Shown piece after piece: positions 9,947 to 18,807 of a stretch of 64,000 bases of DNA; within the stretch, counting starts at the first letter, position 1; every line of letters begins with the position of its first letter. Below the pieces are notes generated by a model. The model was not told the origin of the DNA, searched no databases, and worked only from the letters and a program-made list of their open reading frames with translations. The stretch lies in the NCBI RefSeq assembly GCF_900142775.1, contig NZ_FRCC01000013.1, positions 1 through 64,000 on the forward strand, in the 5' to 3' direction. Position numbers and translations under genes: made by a program. The stretch is from Flavobacterium flevense. Lineage in GTDB: Bacteria > Bacteroidota > Bacteroidia > Flavobacteriales > Flavobacteriaceae.

Positions 9947-11566
9947 TTAGCTTTTTAAGCGTGAAATCAATATCGAATCTGTTTTATTTGCCCAGGGTGA
10001 AATTTGTTTTTCATTTTTATCATAATCAACTTCGGGGGTCAACTCGCCCGTGATCACATTGAACCATTGAGTCGTTCTTTCTCCAAATTCCGGCTTCAAA
10101 TGCCAAGCATTTATACCGTAATTTTCTTTGTTTACATATAATAAAGTAATGCCGTTATCATTTGTTAGACAATATCCGCTTCCATTTTTACCCGGTGTTG
10201 GTTTTAGTTTCGTAAAATCAAAATCTGTAAATATTTTTTTTAAATGCTTATAATATTCAAACTTGGGTTTAATACAATCAATAGGCTGCTCAAATGGGTT
10301 ATAAATAACTACATTCCATGAAGCACCTTGCCAATAGTAAGTAGAATATACACCGGCAAACAGACACATATAATTGCGTCGAATACAATGTTCAGCATTT
10401 ATATAATCTCCTGTAAACACTACATAGGGGGATTCTTCATAACCACCATGTTCAATATTAAAAACTGGTTTTTTGAATTTAGTTTTCGCTTCAAACATTT
10501 TATTATAAAGATTATCCGACCAATCTTGTGTGGATATGAAATCGACATTTTCTGGGTATTTCGCACAAAATTTAAAATCATGAACGGACAATAGTCGATT
10601 GAATTTATCGGCCTTTCTGGCTCTTTCTATCCTATCATTAATGTATTTCTCATCGGCTCTTCCGTAAAACAATGCTTCTTTGGAAATATCCCAAACAATA
10701 TTTGGAAAAGCTTGATACCGTTTGATTACATAATCAAAATACATATTATCCGCCTCAGTATTCATATCAGGCCAAGCAACTAGTTTATTCCAAACATAAA
10801 TCATTAGGTGTGAGGCAATTCGTTTATCATGCATTAAGCTGATGGTTCGGTCTAGCTTATTAAAGAATTCAGGATTCAAAGCACTAAAATCTGGCTTTTT
10901 ATTATTCCCTGAAAAAGGGAACATATCATCCATTCCACCAAACTCATGTTCGGGATGCGTTTTTAATTTAGGATCTTTTTCCCAACTTACATCATAGGTA
11001 TAAACATTCATAACCACCTGATTGAAACCGTTTTCTTTGATTAAATCTAGCAAATGGTCTGTTTTGGGTAATGCTTTTTTATTATGATAATCTAGTGCAA
11101 ATAACCAATCACATTCAAAAGCAAGTAAAAAATAGGGAGTCCCATCTTGATAGAAAAAATTTTGAGGCATTTCCTTCGGAATAACGATTGCTCCTGGATT
11201 ATTCGCTTTATTTTTTGTGATTCTTACTTTTCCTTTTAGATTCTCTGAAGATTTTTCTTCTCCAAAAGTTACAAATGTCCACTCTCCCTCAATAGAACTT
11301 GAGAATCGAATAATCCATTCGTTATTTCCATTATAAAAACCAGGCACTTCTTGAGTACTGCCATTTTCATGACTAAAAAGAGCTCCAAAACGAGCCGTAA
11401 AGGGTGATTTCAAATTTGTTTTAATAGGAAATGATATATCCAATACTTCCCATTTTACTATAGAAAAAGTGGCTTTTGGTTTATACTTTTCCTTTAGTAT
11501 TTTTGCATTTGCTCCTAAAGAAACTAGTAGAGTCACAAACAAGGTAATTTTAAAAAAAGAATTCAT
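9947..11566 (-). CDS. DUF5060/DUF4038-type putative glycoside hydrolase
   Basis: This 539-residue protein has a signal peptide and an N-terminal DUF5060-like beta-sandwich (about 30-118, with KSPFTARFGALF and EGEWTFVTFG). A (beta/alpha)8 domain of the DUF4038/apiosidase-like type follows (about 130-460), then a small C-terminal beta domain (GERTTQWFNVITGE). Candidate catalytic carboxylates are Glu297 in VWDISKEA and Glu372 in FNIEHGGYEE, matching the expected strand-4 and strand-7 positions of clan GH-A enzymes. I cannot place it in a named CAZy family by eye. It sits between a GH2 and a GH16 gene on the same strand, inside the galactan locus, so a role as an exo- or endo-acting hydrolase on an agar or porphyran fragment is likely but unproven. 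Confidence 0.72.
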   Translation of the reverse strand: MNSFFKITLFVTLLVSLGANAKILKEKYKPKATFSIVKWEVLDISFPIKTNLKSPFTARFGALFSHENGSTQEVPGFYNGNNEWIIRFSSSIEGEWTFVTFGEEKSSENLKGKVRITKNKANNPGAIVIPKEMPQNFFYQDGTPYFLLAFECDWLFALDYHNKKALPKTDHLLDLIKENGFNQVVMNVYTYDVSWEKDPKLKTHPEHEFGGMDDMFPFSGNNKKPDFSALNPEFFNKLDRTISLMHDKRIASHLMIYVWNKLVAWPDMNTEADNMYFDYVIKRYQAFPNIVWDISKEALFYGRADEKYINDRIERARKADKFNRLLSVHDFKFCAKYPENVDFISTQDWSDNLYNKMFEAKTKFKKPVFNIEHGGYEESPYVVFTGDYINAEHCIRRNYMCLFAGVYSTYYWQGASWNVVIYNPFEQPIDCIKPKFEYYKHLKKIFTDFDFTKLKPTPGKNGSGYCLTNDNGITLLYVNKENYGINAWHLKPEFGERTTQWFNVITGELTPEVDYDKNEKQISPWANKTDSILISRLKS

Positions 11567-11651
11567 AAATACTATGGCTTTTAGATGTTCAAGCGTATTT
11601 GTTTTTTGATGGATTCAATTAATAAATACAAATTCGAGTTTTATTTTGCCG

Positions 11652-12536
11652 CTAATTTACTAATTTCCAAGATCTTACCCAATTATAAGTTGTAGTTCTA
11701 TCTTCTATTGTTCCTTTCATTCCACCATCTTCAGGAGCTTTATTCCAATCGTAAGTTTCAACTACCATACGCAAGTACATTTCCATATCAAAATCTGCAA
11801 CTGGTTTAACTTGCGAAACAAATTTTCCATCAAGGAAGAATAAAATTTCATCTTTAGATTTCCACCATACACCATAGACATGAAAATCATCGTAAACTTT
11901 TGTCCCTATATTTCCACTTGATTTAACGGATCCTTTTTTATAATCACAGCCTTCAGGAATATCTCTACTATGTGTGTTTGAATTCATCTTTTCATCAAAG
12001 TTTTTCATCCATTCTTCCTTATTCACTATCTGGCCTACGCATTCTTGAATATCCAACTCAATTGTTCTTTTTTGACAACCTTGTGAATCTTTCCTTTCGT
12101 TAATTAGCCAAAATGTAGAGGACATAAAAGTTTTGTTTGCTTTCATTTCGCATTCATAATATCCGTAAGTCATGGCATTTCTTGAGCCTACATAACCCCC
12201 TCCGTGAGTAAAAGTCTTATTTTGTTTAACAACTGGCTCTGGTAATAATTTGGTTGTTATTTTCAAACTACCGTCAGATACCATTATATTTTCAGCCTGA
12301 AATAATCCTGGGGCTCGCCCAATCCATCCTTGTCCAGATATCTGCCATTTTCCTTCATCAACCGCTTTTCCGTTAAATTCATCCGACATATTTTTTATCA
12401 ATTTCCATTTCATTTCAAGAGGCTTTAGATCTTCTCCTTGCTTAAAGAAGGGGCTTTTTTGGGCTATGACACTTTGTATAAGAACAAATAAAAGTGATAC
12501 AGTAAAAAGCGAATTAATTTTAAAATTTGTTTTCAT
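11652..12536 (-). CDS. GH16 beta-agarase/beta-porphyranase
   Basis: This 294-residue secreted enzyme is a single GH16 jelly-roll after a signal peptide (cleavage near SVIAQ). The catalytic signature ELDIQE supplies nucleophile Glu160, Asp162 and acid/base Glu165 in the beta-bulge form. Flanking runs WIGRAPGLFQ, YYECEMKANK, STFWLINE and the terminal YNWVRSWKL are those of the agarase/porphyranase branch of GH16 rather than laminarinases or kappa-carrageenases. It would cut beta-1,4 bonds in the galactan chain. It resembles the catalytic domain of the GH16 lipoprotein at 43805-44992 and the broken GH16 at 17664-18357, so the locus carries a small paralogous set. Whether it prefers agarose or sulfated porphyran cannot be decided from motifs alone. 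Confidence 0.88.
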   Translation of the reverse strand: MKTNFKINSLFTVSLLFVLIQSVIAQKSPFFKQGEDLKPLEMKWKLIKNMSDEFNGKAVDEGKWQISGQGWIGRAPGLFQAENIMVSDGSLKITTKLLPEPVVKQNKTFTHGGGYVGSRNAMTYGYYECEMKANKTFMSSTFWLINERKDSQGCQKRTIELDIQECVGQIVNKEEWMKNFDEKMNSNTHSRDIPEGCDYKKGSVKSSGNIGTKVYDDFHVYGVWWKSKDEILFFLDGKFVSQVKPVADFDMEMYLRMVVETYDWNKAPEDGGMKGTIEDRTTTYNWVRSWKLVN

Positions 12537-12763
12537 GTTTAATAGACTATTTATTTGGGTTATTTACTAAAAAAACAATTATTACTCCAAAACGTTCTAA
12601 TGGAACTATAGAGTTTAACTATTTGGGTAATCTGGGGGCAACTTATTTAAAAATCTAACAAGGCTAAATTAGCAATATTATTCACCTTATTTTTATGTAA
12701 TTTATAGACAATCAAGTAATTGCAAACAACAAAAATAGTATTTTAATAGAGCGTCTTTAAAAA

Positions 12764-15250
12764 TCATTTTACTTTTAATGTAATATTATTTGATTCTAAT
12801 CCATTAGAACTTGCTGTGATTTTTATCTCCCCCCTTTTATCAATTGATTTAACAATCAACATACACATACCACTAAAAGCATTGCAACTATTGGCTTGAA
12901 AAGAATTCAATGAGGTTGCATCCCCATTGCCAACACCTGCTAAAACACCTTGGCCTTCGATACTAAATTCGACCCTATTATCTGCAATAGGACATAAATT
13001 ACCCTCTTTATCTTCAATCCTAACAGTGATATAGGACAAATCGTTGCCGCTTTCATCCAAAACTGTTTTGTCAGCAATTAACTTCACTTGATAGGGAGAA
13101 CTCGCCGTTTTTATTACTTTTTCAGCGGCTATTTTCCCGTTTTTGTATCCTACAACTTTTAAACTTCCTGGCGAATATGGCACTTCCCAGGATAAACGGT
13201 ATTTGGATTTGTACATCCCTCTTTTGAAACCATGGTATTCGGATGGAATCTCTGTAAAGTCTTTCCCTTTTACTCTTTTTCCAAAAGATTTTCCATTGAC
13301 AAATAATTCTACTTCATCACAATTTGTATATGAAAAAACAGGGATGTTTTCCCCTTCTTTACCTTTCCAATTCCAATGAGGTAAAACGTGAACCATAGGC
13401 TCAGATGTCCATTGACTTTGATATAAATAATAGCGGTCTTTAGGAATTCCTACTAAATCTACTGGAGCAAAATAGGAAGAATGGGATGGCCAATCAGAAT
13501 TCCAATACCCATTTGTTGCATTATCTTTACCTCCATAAGGAGTTGGCTCTCCTAAATAATCAATCCCAGTCCAAATAAATTCCCCCAAAGAAAAAGAATT
13601 GCTTTCCTGCGCATCAAACTCTACATCAGGAGCATATGCCCAAGGCGGCCCAACAGTTGTGTCGTAACTTGAAACCTGATTGGTTTCGTGTTTTTCGGTG
13701 TATTCAATGGGTAAATGATATACCCCTCGGCTACTGGTTTGCGATGATGTTTCCGAACCATAAATAATCAAATTAGGATTCTTTTCTTTAATTTCTTTAT
13801 AATCGGCAGGCCAATAATTCATACCTACAACATCAATCTGATAGGCTAATTTATTGGTAAACGGCTCAGGATAATAATTAAATCCCGCTGTTGTTGGCCT
13901 GGTAATATCCTCGTCATGACAAATATCATTCAAATGTTTGGCCAATTCCCATCCTTCATTTTTAGCTTGTTCTAAAATTTCGTTTCCAATACTCCACATA
14001 ATTACTGAGGGATGATTACGATCTCTCTTTATCATATCTCTTAGGTCTTTTTCGTGCCATTTGTCAAAATATTTATTATACCCATTCGGTACTTTGGCCA
14101 TTTTCCATTCGTCAAATGCTTCTACTATTACAACTATTCCTAGTTTATCACATACCGCTAACATTTCTGGAGACGGAGGATTGTGACTAGTTCGAAGCGC
14201 ATTGGCACCCATTGCTTGCATAATTTGCATCTGACGTTCTGTTGCTCTAAAATTTACAGCAGCACCTAAAGGACCCAAATCATGATGTAAGCAAACCCCT
14301 TTGATGGCAACGCGTTTCCCATTTAAAATAAAGCCATTATTGGCATCAAACTTTATGGTACGGATTCCAAAATTGGATTCATATTCATCAACTACTACTT
14401 TATTTATTTTTATTTGGCTAACCGCTGTATACAAATTTGGCGCATTGATATCCCATTTAGTTGGATTCTTTATTTCAATTTCTTGATTCACTTTTTGTTC
14501 AGAAATTCCCGCCAAACTTATGTTTTGACTTTGGGTAGCGACCACTTCTCCATTACTATTTTTTAGTGTAGTTTCTAGAATAGCTTTAATCGAATTATTT
14601 GAAGTGTTTTTTACAGTTGTTTGGATTTTAACTGTAGCCTTCTCATCGGTTACAGTAGGAGTAGTAATGTATGTACCCCATTGTGGTATATGGATATTGT
14701 CATTTATTTTGAGATAAACGTTTCTGTAAATTCCAGCTCCTGGATACCATCTTGCCGACAAATCTTCGGGAGCTACTCTTACCGCAATCACATTCTCCTG
14801 TTTAAACTTGATAAATGGAGTTAAATCGAGTTCAAATCCAATGTAACCATAAGGGCGTTCTCCTACAAATTGTCCATTCAAATACACTTTGGCGTTGCTC
14901 ATGACGCCATCAAACTCGATACTTATTTGCTTGTTCTTATTTTTTGAATCGATAGTAAAATGTTTTCTATACCAAGCAATACCATGTATCGGTAAACCAC
15001 CAGTTCGAGCGTTATTTTTAATGCTAAAAGGTCCTTCGATTGCCCAATCATGAGGAAGGTTTAATTTTCTCCAATTGGAATCATAATAAGATGTTATTTC
15101 TGCACCTTTCAAAGTGTCTTTTTTAAACAACCATCCTTGATTGAAATTTTGATCTTTTACTTCTATAGTCTTTTTTTGTCCAAAAGCCACAAAAAAAGAT
15201 AAAAATAGGGTAGTAGAAAATAATTTATATAGGAATTTTGTCGATGTCAT
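12764..15250 (-). CDS. GH2 family exo-glycosidase, probable beta-galactosidase (paralogue)
   Basis: This 828-residue protein has a signal peptide (VAFGQ) and the full GH2 architecture. The sugar-binding domain comes first, then an Ig-like domain, a barrel with NRNHPSVIMWSIGNE (acid/base Glu424) and IIYGSETSS (nucleophile Glu500), and C-terminal sandwiches. It shares long stretches with the GH2 at 7237-9714 throughout, so the two arose by duplication. Differences concentrate in the linker sandwiches and tail. It lies between two GH16 genes on the same strand. The likely job is removal of D-galactose from oligosaccharides after endo-cleavage; with two near-identical paralogues retained, they may separate plain from methylated or sulfate-adjacent galactose, which is speculation. 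Confidence 0.9.
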   Translation of the reverse strand: MTSTKFLYKLFSTTLFLSFFVAFGQKKTIEVKDQNFNQGWLFKKDTLKGAEITSYYDSNWRKLNLPHDWAIEGPFSIKNNARTGGLPIHGIAWYRKHFTIDSKNKNKQISIEFDGVMSNAKVYLNGQFVGERPYGYIGFELDLTPFIKFKQENVIAVRVAPEDLSARWYPGAGIYRNVYLKINDNIHIPQWGTYITTPTVTDEKATVKIQTTVKNTSNNSIKAILETTLKNSNGEVVATQSQNISLAGISEQKVNQEIEIKNPTKWDINAPNLYTAVSQIKINKVVVDEYESNFGIRTIKFDANNGFILNGKRVAIKGVCLHHDLGPLGAAVNFRATERQMQIMQAMGANALRTSHNPPSPEMLAVCDKLGIVVIVEAFDEWKMAKVPNGYNKYFDKWHEKDLRDMIKRDRNHPSVIMWSIGNEILEQAKNEGWELAKHLNDICHDEDITRPTTAGFNYYPEPFTNKLAYQIDVVGMNYWPADYKEIKEKNPNLIIYGSETSSQTSSRGVYHLPIEYTEKHETNQVSSYDTTVGPPWAYAPDVEFDAQESNSFSLGEFIWTGIDYLGEPTPYGGKDNATNGYWNSDWPSHSSYFAPVDLVGIPKDRYYLYQSQWTSEPMVHVLPHWNWKGKEGENIPVFSYTNCDEVELFVNGKSFGKRVKGKDFTEIPSEYHGFKRGMYKSKYRLSWEVPYSPGSLKVVGYKNGKIAAEKVIKTASSPYQVKLIADKTVLDESGNDLSYITVRIEDKEGNLCPIADNRVEFSIEGQGVLAGVGNGDATSLNSFQANSCNAFSGMCMLIVKSIDKRGEIKITASSNGLESNNITLKVK

Positions 15251-15463
15251 TTTCTAAGTTTTTTATATTTTTTTAATAACACATTTATTTAGATGTAAAT
15301 TTATACTATAGCTTTAAACTCAAAAAACTTTCTGTAATCAAAATGGAATTAAAAATCATATGTTATAGGTAATAAATCAATCTGTCAATATAATCCTTGT
15401 TGTTAAATACAAGAAAATATTTAATGTAGTAATAGTTTGCAGGTACGAATTAGAAACTCGCGC

Positions 15464-15512
15464 TCAATGTCATTAAGTTAAGGAAAAACATAATGTAACT
15501 TAATGACATTGA
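15464..15512 (-). terminator. 17-bp perfect inverted repeat downstream of GH16-CBM6 gene
   Basis: TCAATGTCATTAAGTTA (15464-15480) and TAACTTAATGACATTGA (15496-15512) are exact inverted copies separated by 15 bases. The hairpin lies 67 bases beyond the stop of the minus-strand GH16-CBM6 gene and upstream of the next GH2 gene. It lacks a clear T tract, so it may stop transcription poorly, protect the 3' end of the message, or act as a binding dyad. The remaining bases between 15251 and 15578 show no gene. Confidence 0.55.
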
Positions 15513-15578
15513 ATCCGAGCTAGCCATGGAAGAGATGATTTTTTTAATTCAAAATTAAGGTTAAAAGTAACTTAAATA

Positions 15579-17084
15579 TTAACGTTTGATTATTACTTTG
15601 ATTTTCTGTGTAGTCTGATTGCCTATTAGCTCGAGTATATACATTCCGTTAGTTAGCTTTCTTACATTTAGTGTGTTTCCATCAAGTTGTTCGCTCAAAA
15701 CCTTAGCGCCTGTCAGATTGTAGATGTTTACTTTGTTGTAAGATGCTGCATTTTCAATTTTCAATTCATCTTGAGCTGGGTTTGGGTAAACACTGAGTGG
15801 TTTTTCTTCTGAGATTAGTTCGGCTTTTGTTTCCGCTTTTGCAAATTTTGCCCCTATACCTTTATTTAAAGTAATCTTATCTAAGTTCCATTGCCAATCA
15901 TTAGAACCTGATGCATTTACTCTTACGGTATGTGAACCCGCTGATAAGTATACTGATCCTCCTGCTAAAGGAACGTAATTAGACCACGATCCATTGTTCA
16001 CCACGTTGGTTGTCGTTTTTATCGCTCCATCAAGTACAAATTGAATTTGGGCATTGGTCATCGGACTGGCTATTTGATATGAAATGTTATAAGTTCCAGC
16101 TGTGGCCACGTTGATGCTGTATTGTACCCAGTCTCCTTTGTTGACATAATTTATAATTGAGCCTGACCTAGCCACTCCGTATGGAACGAATCCATCATTG
16201 TAAGTGCCACCACCAGTAGAACCAAAATTTTCTGCTTCAATAGTCAGACTAGCAGCAGGGGAATCTACCAAAGAATAGGTATGAATCCAATCTACGTACA
16301 TGGTATTGATGCTATAATTTGATAAATCGGTCTTACTAGCAATTCCACCTGTCCATTCATTTGGACTAGTCCATAAATCCCAAATAATATATTGACCTAA
16401 TGTAAATGCTTTTGTAGTTGTTACATTTCCAGCTGGTTCTCCATTGATATAAAACTGAACATTATGCGCATCTTTCCAATAGCATCCCAGTGTTTGATAG
16501 GTTGCATTCCATGTGACTCCTTTAGCAGGATTTCCATTTTGTAAATATCGATTGTCAAAATTACTAGCAGCACGTTCAGTTACATTGTTTTTTACAACAA
16601 AATATTGTGAATACAAGGTGTATGGCCGTTCAGCTTGATTGGGCCAAGATGGTTTTGAATTGCTCTCGCAAATGTCAATCTCATCTCTATTAATACTATC
16701 CCCATTGTTTAACCAAAAGGTACTGAATGCAGAAAGATGAGATGATTTAATACTACACTCTGTATACATTGGGAAAATTATATTTGCCCTTGACTGTACT
16801 CTAGATGTTTTAAACCATTGATCTCCAATACCTAATGTTGCTCGTATCCATAATTTACTATCCCAAACACCTGAATTTTCAGCAACCATTTTAACTGGTA
16901 GTCCATAATCCCACAGCGGTTTTTCCCATTTAGTACTATCCCAAGTGTTAAATTCATCTGATAGATTTTCTACTTTTTGCCAAACTTTTCCAGCAGGAGG
17001 ACTGGGTTGAGCAAAAGAATAACTGCCACTAATCACAAGGGCAAACAGGCATACTAATTTTTTAAAAGTTTTTGGTTTAGTCAT
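15579..17084 (-). CDS. GH16 endo-galactanase with CBM6 and type IX secretion tail
   Basis: This 501-residue enzyme has a signal peptide (SYSFAQ), a GH16 catalytic domain (about 30-275), a CBM6 beta-sandwich (about 278-410, IEAENFGSTGGGTYNDG and NKGDWVQYSINV) and a C-terminal type A sorting domain (about 430-501, LSVYPNPAQDELKI, ending QKIKVIIKR). The catalytic signature is EIDICE: Glu135, Asp137, Glu140. The domain is clearly different from the other GH16s here (no RAPGLF or ELDIQE), suggesting another GH16 subfamily of agarase/porphyranase. CBM6 modules in agarases bind chain ends. The sorting tail means release or surface attachment by the Por system, so this is likely the enzyme that first meets the polymer. 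Substrate is inferred from the locus. Confidence 0.9.
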   Translation of the reverse strand: MTKPKTFKKLVCLFALVISGSYSFAQPSPPAGKVWQKVENLSDEFNTWDSTKWEKPLWDYGLPVKMVAENSGVWDSKLWIRATLGIGDQWFKTSRVQSRANIIFPMYTECSIKSSHLSAFSTFWLNNGDSINRDEIDICESNSKPSWPNQAERPYTLYSQYFVVKNNVTERAASNFDNRYLQNGNPAKGVTWNATYQTLGCYWKDAHNVQFYINGEPAGNVTTTKAFTLGQYIIWDLWTSPNEWTGGIASKTDLSNYSINTMYVDWIHTYSLVDSPAASLTIEAENFGSTGGGTYNDGFVPYGVARSGSIINYVNKGDWVQYSINVATAGTYNISYQIASPMTNAQIQFVLDGAIKTTTNVVNNGSWSNYVPLAGGSVYLSAGSHTVRVNASGSNDWQWNLDKITLNKGIGAKFAKAETKAELISEEKPLSVYPNPAQDELKIENAASYNKVNIYNLTGAKVLSEQLDGNTLNVRKLTNGMYILELIGNQTTQKIKVIIKR

Positions 17085-17663
17085 AATTTTAATAGTTAAT
17101 TGGTTAATATTTAATAGTGATTTATTAAGGATTTCATACTGCTAACGAGAACTTATTATCATTGAATTTCAACCAATTATAGAATACAAAAAGTAAGAAT
17201 TGTTGTTTTGATGATTTTGTTATCATTTATAAAATAGGGCAAATAAAAATTCAACCATTCTTTTTTAATTTATTATTTTTTTATAGCAAATATATGTTAT
17301 TTGACTTATGCTATTCAAATTTCAAACTTGATTAAAACTGAACACCTGATGTTTTATTTAAAATAAAACTTCATCTTTTCTTATAATAAAAAATGTTATT
17401 TTTTATTCTCAGTATTTTCAATCTATGTCAAGGTTTTAATTTGGACTAGTTACATTTTTAAATATAATTTTGAGAATAAAAAAGGAGGCAGTCTAAAAAT
17501 ATAGACAGCATCTTGATCCCGATTCCTGTGGAGACTTAATCAATAATCAACAAACTCATAATAAGATAAATACTAATCAGTTTACTTCATTTTATAATGA
17601 ACAGTAACTCTTTCTTGTTCAAAAGCTAGTTTGATTGTGGTTGGAGTTAAATCAGTATTCTTA
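17085..17663. other. gene-free region with a short orphan coding remnant
   Basis: This AT-rich stretch has frequent stops in all frames. Just past the broken GH16 stop, a different minus-strand frame reads IFNKNTDLTPTTIKLAFE and then QERVTVHYKMK before a stop at about 17584-17586. It looks like the C-terminal end of some protein fused against the GH16 end by a deletion, but I do not recognise the family. The rest shows nothing I can name. Confidence 0.35.
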
Positions 17664-18357
17664 TTAAAGATCTTTCAATTCATATACTCTGATATAATCA
17701 ATCAAAGCGGTTCTTTCTTCTTTGGTTCCAGTAGTCACTTTACTTCCTTTCTCTGAGATTGGGTTCCAATCGTAAGCTTCTATAGAAAATTGCAAAACCA
17801 AGTCCTGATCAAAAAGAACTGGTGGTTTTAAAGTGTAAACGTATTTGCCATCAAGATAAAACATCAACTCTGTTGGACTTTTCCAGTAGAATCCATAAGT
17901 ATAAAAACGCTCGTGATTTTTAGTTGGTGGAGCCATTTTCTTTTGGTCGCTAACTTGTTTCACACGTCCCTTTATGACACAACCAAAATCCACTGTTCAT
18001 TTTCATGCGACACTCATAATAGTGCCCTACAGAGGTCTTTTTGTACAATCTTAAAATTCCTCCACGATATTTATAGCTTAATGTTCCAACTTCAATAATT
18101 AGACACCCATCTTTAATTTCAAAACTTTCCTTTTGAAACAATCCAGGAGCACGACCTGTCCAGTTTAATTCAGAATGTCCTTCTGGCTCTATATTTCATT
18201 TTTTGAAATCAATTTTCTTACCGGTAAACTCATCACACAAGACGGGCACCTTTTCCCATTTTTTTCCAGCTACTTCTGGTAATTGTTCATAAGAATTTGC
18301 AATAGCTACTAACAAAATGGCTGTTAGAATACTTTTTAAAATGTTTGAATGTTTCAT
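17664..18357 (-). pseudogene. decayed GH16 agarase/porphyranase lacking the catalytic motif
   Basis: The minus strand from 18357 reads a signal peptide (MKHSNILKSILTAILLVA), then the GH16 start WEKVPVLCDEFTGKKIDF. It is interrupted by an in-frame stop near 18196 and resumes as NWTGRAPGLFQKESF and HYYECRMKMNS. At about 18000 the frame breaks, and roughly 45-50 codons expected to contain the ELDIQE active site are missing. The other frame then continues with FYTYGFYWKSPTELMFYLDGKY and ends at IDYIRVYELKDL. So there is one nonsense mutation and one frame-changing deletion that removes the nucleophile and acid/base. The gene is a dead paralogue of the GH16 enzymes at 11652 and 43805. It is not simply a sequencing slip, because a whole segment is absent. 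Confidence 0.85.
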
Positions 18358-18429
18358 TTAAAAATTTAATAGTTATAGGCTGTTTTTTATTCCGTTTATA
18401 CAAGTATTAATTTTAGCGATTCCTTTATT

Positions 18430-18551
18430 ATAAACTGCTCAAGATATTGAAACCAATTCAAGTGATATCATTTGAAATCTTTGAAATTGATCTGATCATT
18501 ACCCTTGGCTTCGGCTTTATAAAATTCCCTAGAAACATTAAAAATCAAATC
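18430..18551 (-). pseudogene. N-terminal relic of a GH2 gene
   Basis: On the minus strand, 18551-18471 reads LIFNVSREFYKAEAKGNDQ followed by INFKDFK and then TGA. This lines up with the start of the mature GH2 protein encoded at 7237-9714 (LNFNDSWKFYNAEANGAEQ, VNFNDSKW). The stop falls exactly where the conserved Trp codon would be. A few residues beyond (YHLN, EQF) still echo LNLPHDW..EGPF, then similarity vanishes. No signal peptide or further GH2 sequence remains, so this is a short relic of a deleted third paralogue. Confidence 0.65.
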
Positions 18552-18751
18552 TTATGATTTTGCTTTGCTTCATCCACAACATAAAAATGTTGTAACCCAA
18601 AGGAACAAAAGAGTAGTTTCAATTTGAACCGGAATCAATTGATCTCTTTTACCGGAATAGGATGGTCACTTTTACCAGAATTTGCACATAAGCAAGCCAA
18701 AGATTGTTTTTATGTAAAATTATTTTAGATGGTAAGCCCCCTAACAAAAAA

Positions 18752-18776
18752 AGGTCTAATCAATAAGATTAAACCT
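18752..18776 (-). terminator. intrinsic terminator of the SusD operon
   Basis: AGGTCTAATC (18752-18761) pairs with GATTAAACCT (18767-18776) across a five-base loop. On the minus strand the hairpin is followed directly by a run of T (A run at 18745-18751 on the plus strand). It lies about 30 bases after the stop of the minus-strand SusD gene. Confidence 0.7.
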
Positions 18777-18807
18777 CTTTCAAACAAACCAAACTAAACA
18801 CCAATAT

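Noticed and set aside
11652..17084. Carrageenan-degrading locus
   Set aside because: GH16 motifs (RAPGLF, ELDIQE) and presence of GH117, GH86 and the anhydro-L-galactose operon point to agar/porphyran; no GH82, GH127, GH129 or D-anhydrogalactose genes were seen.
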